A DNA stretch of 14,757 nt, from NCBI GenBank assembly GCA_947176655.1, contig CAMWRK010000024.1:1-14757 (forward strand). The letters run 5' to 3'. This document shows positions 6,730-12,347 of the stretch, one piece after another. A program made the position numbers and the translations under genes. Numbering within the stretch: the stretch's first letter is position 1; each line of letters begins with the position of its first letter. The notes under the pieces are model-generated. The model did no database searches. It saw nothing but the letters and a program-made list of their open reading frames with translations, and was not told where the DNA came from. The stretch comes from an uncultured Prevotellaceae bacterium. Lineage in GTDB: Bacteria; Bacteroidota; Bacteroidia; Bacteroidales; Bacteroidaceae.

Positions 6730-8079
6730 GTGGGGCTGCATGAACGCTATGCCCGGCTGCTTTCGGACGTACCCGATGTGTTCATGGCCGGTCGCAAGGA
6801 GCGAGAGGATGAAATCCGGAAGCAGCTGTCTGTCCTGTTTGAAGGAATGATGAAGGCTGTGTATAAGACTGAAGGCGCACAGTTGTCAATCGATATTCTC
6901 TCAACGCCTCAAGTCCGGGAATTCATCGAGAGCCATTCATCAGTCCTCGATTCCTCTTTTGAGAAAGTGAAAATGTCAGATGCGATGCGTAAAAGGTTGC
7001 ACCGTTCTGATTTCATATTCTCCGGGATCAAGACATTCCATGAGCTTAACGAGGCTTTCCCTTCACTTATCGATGAGAATGGTGAACGAAAATCGTTCGA
7101 ACGCTTTTTGAATGATGTTCGAAGCATAGACCAAACCTATAACAGCAACTATCTCCGGGCAGAATACAACTTCGTTACCGCATCGGCTGAAATGGCTGCT
7201 AAATGGGACGGATTCATGCAGGACGGAGACAGATACAATCTCCAATACAGGACGCAGAAAGATGATAAGGTTCGTCCGGAACACGCTGCTCTCGATGGTG
7301 TGACACTACCACCGTCTGATCCTTTTTGGGCAGAGTTCTATCCGCCCAATGGGTGGAACTGCCGGTGTACGGTCGTGCAGGTACGCAAATCAAAGTATCC
7401 GGCCACTCCTCATGAAGAGGCAATGCGACTTGGCGATGAAGCCCTGCAGAGGGATTCAAAGGGTATATTCCGATTCAATCCCGGACTTGAGCAGTCAACT
7501 GTCCCGGCTTACAACCCATATACCATCCGTCAATGCCGGGACTGCGATATAAATACTGAAAATCTTGCACATGTTCCAACCAATCAGTTATGCGCTGCGT
7601 GTAAGTTGGTTCATAAAATGCTTGAACCATACAAGGTGGTTCCGACCAAGAACGGACGTGTAAGGATACATGAAAATCATGGAAAGGGAGAGACTGCAGA
7701 GAATGTAAGTGTTGCTTCTTATTTCGCAGAGAAGTACGGACATGAGGTCGACCTGTTGCCAAATCCTTCTCATGAGAAATCAGCAGACGTATTTAACCGC
7801 ACACTTGGCATTGAACAGGAATATAAGGTAAACTCTAAACCTACAAAAAGTGCAATTGATAATGAGATGCGAAGTGCAGCGAAACAGGCTGATAATATAG
7901 TCCTACGCATTGACTCTGAGATCACCCTTGAAGACCTTCGAAATGGCATAAGAGGTAGAGTGAATCGTTGCATCAATGTTAATAGCGTAACAATTATTAG
8001 AGACAACAAAGATGTAACTTATACTCGTGAGCAGATTCTCGGAGTAGGCTTTAAAATAAGACAGGAAGACTTCAAATGA
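6730..8079 (+). CDS. MuF minor head protein with C-terminal nuclease-like toxin domain
   Basis: This 449-aa protein starts at GTG 6730, 14 nt after the portal stop; no ATG is available in frame before residue 19. Residues about 1-220 are a Mu gpF-type minor head protein, ending in the hallmark KDDKVRPEHAALDG and FYPPNGWNCRCTV (residues 177-215). Residues 265-292 hold two CxxC pairs (C269, C272, C288, C291), a likely zinc knuckle linker. Residues about 322-449 look like a small PD-(D/E)XK-type nuclease as found on CdiA C-termini: YFAEKYGHEVDLL, then Asp353 in SADVF, then Glu364 and Lys366 in IEQEYKV, then AAKQADNIVLRI. The tail segment is much more A/T-rich: 20 of 60 bases are G/C in 7801-7860, against 35 of 60 in 7321-7380. 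MuF-fused polymorphic toxins are known in temperate phages; the toxin role here is inferred. No immunity gene follows. Confidence 0.85.
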   Translation: MGLHERYARLLSDVPDVFMAGRKEREDEIRKQLSVLFEGMMKAVYKTEGAQLSIDILSTPQVREFIESHSSVLDSSFEKVKMSDAMRKRLHRSDFIFSGIKTFHELNEAFPSLIDENGERKSFERFLNDVRSIDQTYNSNYLRAEYNFVTASAEMAAKWDGFMQDGDRYNLQYRTQKDDKVRPEHAALDGVTLPPSDPFWAEFYPPNGWNCRCTVVQVRKSKYPATPHEEAMRLGDEALQRDSKGIFRFNPGLEQSTVPAYNPYTIRQCRDCDINTENLAHVPTNQLCAACKLVHKMLEPYKVVPTKNGRVRIHENHGKGETAENVSVASYFAEKYGHEVDLLPNPSHEKSADVFNRTLGIEQEYKVNSKPTKSAIDNEMRSAAKQADNIVLRIDSEITLEDLRNGIRGRVNRCINVNSVTIIRDNKDVTYTREQILGVGFKIRQEDFK

Positions 8080-8096
8080 AATCTCCCTGAATCGGT

Positions 8097-8124
8097 GGGT
8101 TCACGGCCTTTCGGCTTAGAACCA
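8097..8124. terminator. Hairpin after the MuF gene, possible terminator
   Basis: GGTTC (8098-8102) pairs with GAACC (8119-8123), and inside it GGCC/GGC closes a TTTC loop. The hairpin begins 18 nt after the MuF stop codon. No strong T-run follows on the plus strand, so termination is only likely. The same hairpin would form the 5' end of a transcript from the leftward promoter at 8157-8128. Apart from this hairpin, two promoters and a repeat, 8080-8299 shows no gene on either strand. Confidence 0.45.
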
Positions 8125-8125
8125 G

Positions 8126-8139
8126 TGCAAAATTACAAA
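8126..8139. repeat. Left copy of 14-bp direct repeat at the edge of the DGR cassette
   Basis: TGCAAAATTACAAA occurs here and again exactly at 10562-10575. The two copies enclose the DGR promoter, TR, reverse transcriptase, partner gene and long hairpin. The sequence contains a promoter-like CAAAATTA, a common string in Bacteroidales DNA, so the repeat may be regulatory or coincidental. Confidence 0.5.
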
Positions 8140-8157
8140 CATTTTTTCGAATACAAA
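8128..8157 (-). promoter_or_regulatory. Leftward promoter facing the toxin end of the MuF gene
   Basis: On the minus strand, TTTG (8157-8154), 18 nt, and TAATTTTG (8135-8128) match the Bacteroides -33/-7 boxes, with a perfect -7 box. Transcription would start near 8122 and run antisense into the MuF stop codon and toxin domain. No protein gene lies just downstream on that strand, so the product would be an RNA. Confidence 0.45.
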
Positions 8158-8242
8158 AGTTTATGAACCTCTTTTTCTACAAAATTCGGCCATCTCCGCA
8201 CAATTTTAGGCCATTTTACCCCCTCGGACTCAGTATGTTCAC

Positions 8243-8271
8243 TTTGGAACGCTGAAAAATGAGTAAATTTG
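8243..8271 (+). promoter_or_regulatory. Promoter of the DGR (TR RNA and reverse transcriptase)
   Basis: TTTG at 8243-8246, a 17-nt spacer and TAAATTTG at 8264-8271 match the Bacteroides -33/-7 boxes, with a perfect -7 box. Start of transcription near 8277 puts the whole template repeat in the RNA. The spacer is about 2 nt shorter than the usual 19. This gives the DGR expression that is independent of the late operon. Confidence 0.65.
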
Positions 8272-8299
8272 CAGTCTGAAAGGCGGAGTCCCTCAATAG

Positions 8300-8409
8300 G
8301 CCGTGTGGTCTATCGCGGCAACAACAACGCGAATGCGAATGGCGGCGTGTCGTACGCGAATGCGAATAACGATGCTTCGAATTCGAACGCGAATGTCGGC
8401 TCGCGTCTG
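8300..8409 (+). repeat. DGR template repeat (TR)
   Basis: This stretch carries eleven AAC/AAT codons between 8320 and 8394 in the frame reading VVYRGNNNANANGG then VSYANANNDASNSNANVGSR. That is the standard look of a DGR template, in which adenines at AAY codons are mutated during cDNA synthesis. It ends in an adenine-free 15-mer, GTCGGCTCGCGTCTG (8395-8409), which fits the role of the 3' anchor (IMH*). It lies upstream of, and on the same strand as, the reverse transcriptase. The frame ends at TGA 8416-8418. No second copy (VR) was found in the window, so exact boundaries cannot be fixed by alignment. It is not considered a protein gene. Confidence 0.85.
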
Positions 8410-8613
8410 GACAACTGACAATCGGCGTACATCACCGGGAACGTGTTCCCATCGAGGAGCCGAGAGGGGCAAGCCTCGGCAACAGCGGCAATAGCCGGAA
8501 AGCCGGAACATCAAGTGAACGAGTAGGGTTTGGTAGGCGTATGCTCGAAGAACCCGGACTCAGAGAAGGAAGGCTCAAGGAGCCATTATTATTTTTATCA
8601 ATCCCTTACACCT
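8410..8613 (+). ncRNA. Structured TR-RT spacer of the DGR RNA
   Basis: About 200 nt between TR and reverse transcriptase contain no credible gene but several hairpins: GGGAACGTGTTCCC (8437-8450), GCCGAG/CTCGGC (8459-8464 with 8475-8480), and GGCTC/GAGCC (8572-8576 with 8580-8584). In the Bordetella phage DGR, the RNA just downstream of TR is required as part of the cDNA synthesis template/primer. A similar role is expected here; the hairpins are seen, the function is inferred. Confidence 0.6.
8572..8598 (+). terminator. Terminator-like hairpin just before the reverse transcriptase
   Basis: GGCTC (8572-8576), loop AAG, GAGCC (8580-8584) is followed by ATTATTATTTTTAT. It lies 29 nt before the RT start codon at 8614. 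It could end part of the transcripts, giving more TR RNA than RT message. The 5-bp stem is short, so strength is uncertain. Confidence 0.4.
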
Positions 8614-9918
8614 ATGCGTCGAGAAGGCCACATAATAGAGGAGATTGTAGCCTATCCTAATATGGCTCAATCATTCGACCAAGTTCTGCGAGGCACCAAG
8701 CGCAAGCAGAGCCAGCAGGGTCGTTGGCTATTGGCTCACCGGGAAGAGGTGATTGCGGAACTATCATCGAGGATTGCCGATGGATCTTACCGTATCGACG
8801 GAGGCTACCGGGAACGCACGATCTTCGAGGGTGGCAAGGAACGGCACATACAGGTGCTGACGATGAAAGACAGGATCGCTGTCCATGCTGTCATGTCGGT
8901 TGTCGATATTCATCTGAAACGCCGTTTTATCCGCACCACTTCAGCAAGCATCAAAGGAAGGGGAATGCATGACCTCAAGGCTTATATCGAGAGGGATATC
9001 CGGGAACACCCGGATGACACCCGGTTCTGCTATAAGTTTGACATCGCCAAATTCTATGAGAGTGTCGATCAACAGACCATAATCGACTGCGTCCGGCACG
9101 TGTTCAAAGATGAGAAGCTGATAACCATACTTGAGAGGTTTATCCGCATGATGCCAAACGGTGTAAGCATTGGCTTGAGGAGTTCACAGGGACTGTGCAA
9201 CCTGCTCCTGTCAGTACATCTCGACCACATTCTGAAGGATAGGCTCGGAGTCCGCTTCTACTATCGTTACTGCGATGACGGAGCGGTTCTCGCCGGATCA
9301 AAGGATGAATTGTGGCAGATCCGGGACATCGTACATGAATGTGCAGCCAATATCGGTCTCAAGATAAAAGAGAGCGAGAGGGTTTTCCCGGTAACGGAGG
9401 GTATTGACTTTTTGGGATACGTCATCTATCCCGATCATGCGCTGTTGCGTAAGCGCATCAAGAAGAAGTTCGCCCGGAAGATGGGCGAAGTCAAAAGTCG
9501 TAACAGACGACGGGTGCTGACTGCGTCATTCTACGGAATGGCAAAACACGCCCAATGCAATAATCTCTTTAATAAATTAACAGGTAAAGAAATGAAATCA
9601 TTCAAAGACCTCAATGTCGCTTATAAGCCTGATGACGGCAAGAAGCGATTCCCCGGAGCGGTGGTAAGCATCCGGGAGTTGGTGAACCTTCCGATCGTAG
9701 TCCGGGACTTCGAGATGGGTGTAAAGACCTCGCAGGGGGAAGACCGCTGTGTGGTGGCCATCGAGCAGCACGGGGAACAGAAGAAGTTTTTCACCAACTC
9801 GGAGGAGATGAAGAACATCCTCCAGCAAGTTAGTGAAATGCCCGACGGTTTCCCCTTCGAGACCACCATCAAGGCTGAGACCTTCGGCAAAGGTAAAACC
9901 AAATACGTCTTCACTTAA
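8614..9918 (+). CDS. DGR reverse transcriptase with extra C-terminal domain
   Basis: The 434-aa protein is read from ATG 8614; an alternative TTG at 8530 would add 28 residues from the spacer RNA and is unlikely. RT motifs are in order: LKAYIERDI (121-129), KFDIAKFYESVD (141-152, first catalytic Asp), VSIGLRSSQG (184-193), YYRYCDDG (216-223, catalytic Asp pair) and GIDFLGYVI (263-271). IGxxxSQ is the signature that separates DGR enzymes from retron and group II intron RTs, which have QGxxxSP. The core ends near 320. Residues about 327-434 (from MKSFKDLN to FGKGKTKYVFT) form a separate beta-rich domain with FPGAVVSIRELVN and KKFFTNSEEMK; it resembles an OB-fold nucleic-acid binder, but this is a visual judgement. 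The enzyme copies TR RNA with adenine errors. Confidence 0.95.
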   Translation: MRREGHIIEEIVAYPNMAQSFDQVLRGTKRKQSQQGRWLLAHREEVIAELSSRIADGSYRIDGGYRERTIFEGGKERHIQVLTMKDRIAVHAVMSVVDIHLKRRFIRTTSASIKGRGMHDLKAYIERDIREHPDDTRFCYKFDIAKFYESVDQQTIIDCVRHVFKDEKLITILERFIRMMPNGVSIGLRSSQGLCNLLLSVHLDHILKDRLGVRFYYRYCDDGAVLAGSKDELWQIRDIVHECAANIGLKIKESERVFPVTEGIDFLGYVIYPDHALLRKRIKKKFARKMGEVKSRNRRRVLTASFYGMAKHAQCNNLFNKLTGKEMKSFKDLNVAYKPDDGKKRFPGAVVSIRELVNLPIVVRDFEMGVKTSQGEDRCVVAIEQHGEQKKFFTNSEEMKNILQQVSEMPDGFPFETTIKAETFGKGKTKYVFT

Positions 9919-9920
9919 CA

Positions 9921-10406
9921 ATGAAACGAGTCCAAGGCAATCCCGGTATCGCTCTACTTGAGTGTACCAATCCCGTCCGGAACCGTTGGCGCGTCCGTTG
10001 GGACGTGACAACCGATGAATCCGGCACCACATCCTTCATGGAGGAGGAGTTCCCCCATAAGCCATCTGCAGATGAGATTAAAGATCTTATCAGTGGGTGG
10101 ATTGATGAACAGACCCAAAACAAAATCCTTTCCGGCTTTCAGTTCGAAGGGAATCTTGTTTGGCTTTCCATCGAGAACCAAACCAACTACGAACGCGATT
10201 ATCTCAAGGCACATCTCGGTCTTCCCGATTCTTTGCCTGTTACATTCAAGTTCGGCTCTGATGAACAACCTGTTTACAGGGTGTTCGAGTCAAAGGAGGA
10301 CATCGAGAACTTTTATAAAGGCTACACCTCCCATATCCGGCAGACACAGCTCGATGGGTGGAACGCTAAGGACGCGATTGACTTGGAACTCTACGCTGCG
10401 AACTGA
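9921..10406 (+). CDS. DGR-linked protein of unknown function, possible tail-related or accessory role
   Basis: The 161-aa protein starts 2 nt after the reverse transcriptase stop, so it is almost certainly co-translated with it. The N-terminal third is beta-rich (NRWRVRWDVTTDESGTTSFM), followed by EIKDLISGWIDEQ, then a stretch reading FQFEGNLVWLSIENQTNYER, and VTFKFGSDEQPVYRVFESKE, ending in a helix (WNAKDAIDLELYAAN). The second half resembles the DUF4376-type pattern of proteins linked to phage tails, but this was judged by eye. It is not Avd, the usual DGR partner, which is a small four-helix bundle; this protein is largely beta. Candidate roles are a DGR accessory factor or a chaperone for the diversified protein. 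Confidence 0.78.
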   Translation: MKRVQGNPGIALLECTNPVRNRWRVRWDVTTDESGTTSFMEEEFPHKPSADEIKDLISGWIDEQTQNKILSGFQFEGNLVWLSIENQTNYERDYLKAHLGLPDSLPVTFKFGSDEQPVYRVFESKEDIENFYKGYTSHIRQTQLDGWNAKDAIDLELYAAN

Positions 10407-10420
10407 TCCCACAGCCCTTC

Positions 10421-10560
10421 GGGGGAGGGCATAAAAAGTGCCCCCGGCCTGTTAAATAGTCGTCTCACTTACTTTTTAACGAAAACACGGATTACCCGGC
10501 TGCCGGGGGCATAATGCCTTCCCAGCCGGGTAATCCGTTGTTCCGTTAATAAGTGAGACG
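10421..10560 (+). ncRNA. Large nested hairpin with pseudoknot potential after the DGR genes
   Basis: CGTCTCACTTA (10461-10471) is the exact reverse complement of 10550-10560, and ACGGATTACCCGGCTG (10487-10502) of 10523-10538. The stretch between (TTTTTAACGAAAAC against TTGTTCCGTTAA) also pairs with few gaps, giving one hairpin of about 100 nt. The loop contains GGCATAATGCC (10508-10518, 4-bp arms). TGCCCCCGGC (10439-10448) upstream is the exact reverse complement of 10502-10511 in the loop, allowing a pseudoknot. It may be a strong terminator, a stable 3' end for the DGR message, or a functional RNA. No gene is seen in 10407-10586. Confidence 0.7.
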
Positions 10561-10561
10561 C

Positions 10562-10575
10562 TGCAAAATTACAAA
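10562..10575. repeat. Right copy of 14-bp direct repeat at the edge of the DGR cassette
   Basis: TGCAAAATTACAAA is identical to 8126-8139. It starts 2 bases after the large hairpin and lies 12 nt before the ATG at 10587. No -33 box is found at the right distance here, so unlike the left copy it does not look like a promoter. Confidence 0.5.
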
Positions 10576-10586
10576 AAAATCACGAC

Positions 10587-10829
10587 ATGACCATATTTGA
10601 AGTCCTGAAATTCAACCGCGAACTGCTAAATCGGATACGCCAATCCGGAATCCGGCTTGAGGATACTGACTATATCGACCTTTTCGCCGACTATAACAGT
10701 ATGGTCGCTGCCGGAGACAAAGTATCCTATGCGGTGGCTTGCCTTGCCACCAATTACCACATATCGGAACGCAAGGTGTATTCGCTGATCAAGCGGTTTC
10801 AAAGCGACTGCAATTCCGGTGCAGTGTAA
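10587..10829 (+). CDS. Small protein, likely helix-turn-helix, unknown function
   Basis: This 80-aa protein is entirely helical by appearance. The C-terminal half reads SYAVACLATNYHISERKVYS followed by LIKRFQ, which fits a helix-turn-helix with the recognition helix around SERKVYSLIKRF. It follows the long hairpin and precedes the adenine methyltransferase gene. It may be a small transcription regulator for the neighbouring genes, but no family was recognised. The ATG at 10587 is the first in frame and no closer alternative is present. Confidence 0.72.
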   Translation: MTIFEVLKFNRELLNRIRQSGIRLEDTDYIDLFADYNSMVAAGDKVSYAVACLATNYHISERKVYSLIKRFQSDCNSGAV

Positions 10830-10845
10830 TTCGCGGTTCTGATAG

Positions 10846-10875
10846 TGTGCCACAGTCGCCGGGACGCTATCTTTG
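10846..10875 (+). promoter_or_regulatory. Promoter of the adenine methyltransferase gene
   Basis: TATCTTTG at 10868-10875 is a perfect Bacteroides -7 box. TGTG at 10846-10849, 18 nt upstream, is a weak -33 box. Transcription would start near 10881, about 17 nt before the ATG at 10898. The -33 area (TAGTGTGCCA, 10844-10853) matches the operator half-site AAGTGTGCAA of the late divergent promoter at 8 of 10 bases. Confidence 0.55.
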
Positions 10876-10897
10876 CATCACTCAAACCCTCAAAACT

Positions 10898-11770
10898 ATG
10901 GCGACTATATCCACTCCACATAAACTCTACCTTTCGGCACCTCTCCCTTTCGTGGGGCAGAAGAGGATGTTCGCAAAGCACTTCATCGAGGTGATAAAGC
11001 AATATCCTGCCGGGACTGTCTTCGTTGATCTGTTCGGAGGCTCCGGCTTGCTTTCCCACATCACCAAGCACTATCACCCGGAGTCAAGGGTCATATACAA
11101 TGACTTCGACAATTACCGGCACCGCATCGACAATATCCCCCGGACAAACCGGCTCCTGTCATTGATCCGTCCGATTTCGGAGCAGTTCCCCCGGCATAAG
11201 CCTATCATAGGCGAAGCGAGGAACCGCATCTTTGAACTGCTTGAGACGGAAGAACGAGAGAATGGCTATCTCGACTTCATCACCCTTTCGTCCTCTCTCA
11301 TGTTCTCGATGAAATATAAGCTCACGATCGATGATATGCGGTCGGAGGTGCTTTACAATAATGTCCGCAAGAGCGACTATGCGGAATGCCCGGAGTATCT
11401 TGCCGGACTTGAGATTGAGTCCTGTGATTACCGGGAACTGTTTGAACGCTTCAAAGACACTCCGGGAGTGGTATTCCTTGTTGATCCGCCATACCTGTCA
11501 ACCGATGTCGGCACATACAGGATGTATTGGCGACTCGCTGACTACCTCGATGTGCTTTCCGTCTTGCCCGGTCATAATTTTATATATTTCACCTCCGAGA
11601 AATCATGCATTGTTGAACTGTGCGAGTGGATGGGACGCCATCCATCGCTTGGCGATCCATTCGCCCGGTGTCAGAGGAGGGAGTTTAACGCGACGATGAA
11701 CTACAATGCCCGGTACACGGACATCATGCTGTTCACGATACCCGACCTCCCTCCCGACAACGCTGCATAA
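10898..11770 (+). CDS. DNA adenine N6-methyltransferase, D12/Dam class
   Basis: The 290-aa enzyme is read from ATG 10898; the longer frame from 10739 overlaps the previous gene and the promoter and was rejected. Class motifs are present: PLPFVGQKRMF near residues 16-24 (binding of S-adenosylmethionine), FVDLFGGSGLLSH at 42-54 (motif I), YNDFDN at 67-72, and the catalytic VDPPYL at 195-200 (DPPY). Such enzymes methylate adenine in a short target, often GATC, though the target cannot be read from sequence alone. In a transposable phage the likely use is protection against host restriction or control of phage promoters, comparable in purpose to Mu's Mom modification. It has its own promoter and ends at a bidirectional terminator. 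No restriction partner is next to it. Confidence 0.93.
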   Translation: MATISTPHKLYLSAPLPFVGQKRMFAKHFIEVIKQYPAGTVFVDLFGGSGLLSHITKHYHPESRVIYNDFDNYRHRIDNIPRTNRLLSLIRPISEQFPRHKPIIGEARNRIFELLETEERENGYLDFITLSSSLMFSMKYKLTIDDMRSEVLYNNVRKSDYAECPEYLAGLEIESCDYRELFERFKDTPGVVFLVDPPYLSTDVGTYRMYWRLADYLDVLSVLPGHNFIYFTSEKSCIVELCEWMGRHPSLGDPFARCQRREFNATMNYNARYTDIMLFTIPDLPPDNAA

Positions 11771-11796
11771 TGCCTTTTTCTCGCCCATATATCGCA

Positions 11797-11831
11797 AGAG
11801 AGCCGTCACCCGATAAAGGTAACGGCTCTCT
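11797..11831. terminator. Bidirectional terminator between convergent operons
   Basis: AGAGAGCCGT (11797-11806) is the exact reverse complement of ACGGCTCTCT (11822-11831), with ACC/GGT extending the stem towards the loop. AACTTTTAA follows on the plus strand, and TTGCGATATATG on the minus strand. It lies between the methyltransferase stop (11770) and the stop of the minus-strand operon (11856), so it can serve both. Confidence 0.8.
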
Positions 11832-11855
11832 AACTTTTAACGCAACACAGCGCGT

Positions 11856-12347
11856 TTATTCGCCTCTGCTTTTATATGCGATGAAGCTGTAGACTTCAAT
11901 GCTTTCTACGATGTCCTCATGATTGTGGTTGGTGTGGGACTCTTCGAGAGTGAAGTCCTTGAAGTTTTCGCCTTCAAGACCGGCAAGTACGTCATGGATC
12001 TTATCCGGCAATTCAAAGAATTTCCCGGAACCGTCGGCTTCGTCTGCTGTCATAGCTGCCCAGTCCGTAACTATATGCAGTCTGACTCTTGCCTCGGCTC
12101 GGTACTCAACGCTCGGAACAATAGATTTCCATTGTATCGGCTCGAACTCTATGAATACAGCCGGACGATCCCACGCTGACTCTTGTTCGATGAATTCCAC
12201 GTTCTGATTCCACAGGTCGATGTGTTTGATCGCACGGTTGCACAGTTCATCATCCATCTCTGCAGGGGCTATCTCATATTCCCCGGCTGCGTTCACACAC
12301 AAGGTGTGAAGACGCGATTTCAGTTTGTTGTAAAGTTCTTTTCTCAT
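11856..12347 (-). CDS. Tail-terminator/neck-like virion protein
   Basis: The 163-aa protein is the last gene of the right-hand operon. It starts inside the previous gene's stop (ATGA overlap), which supports the start and implies coupled translation. An N-terminal helix (MRKELYNKLKSRLHTL) precedes an alpha/beta body: RPAVFIEFEPIQWKSI, then EARVRLHIVTDW, then FFELPDKIHDVLAGLEGENF, then VESIEVYSFIAY. This order of helix, paired strands, long helix and closing strands is that of phage tail-terminator or head-tail joining proteins (gpU/gp37 type). No sequence family could be fixed by eye, so the function is a fold-pattern inference supported by the gpG-like neighbour. Confidence 0.68.
   Translation of the reverse strand: MRKELYNKLKSRLHTLCVNAAGEYEIAPAEMDDELCNRAIKHIDLWNQNVEFIEQESAWDRPAVFIEFEPIQWKSIVPSVEYRAEARVRLHIVTDWAAMTADEADGSGKFFELPDKIHDVLAGLEGENFKDFTLEESHTNHNHEDIVESIEVYSFIAYKSRGE

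Noticed and set aside
8303..8494. 63-codon frame (and its minus-strand counterpart) over the TR
   Set aside because: The R/T-rich protein is an artefact of reading the adenine-rich template in the wrong frame.
8530..8613. Upstream TTG start for the reverse transcriptase
   Set aside because: It would add 28 residues encoded by the structured spacer, including the terminator-like hairpin; ATG 8614 gives a normal RT N-terminus.
8614..9918. Group II intron or retron origin of the reverse transcriptase
   Set aside because: IGxxxSQ in place of QGxxxSP, no maturase or HNH domain, and an adenine-rich TR upstream all point to a DGR.
10461..10560. Invertible promoter of the Bacteroides type
   Set aside because: Inverted arms exist, but the spacing is short (78 bp and 20 bp), the arms pair almost continuously, and no recombinase gene or promoter boxes are inside.
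10739..10897. Extended methyltransferase N-terminus
   Set aside because: The extension overlaps the 80-aa gene and the promoter; the family's start motif follows soon after ATG 10898.
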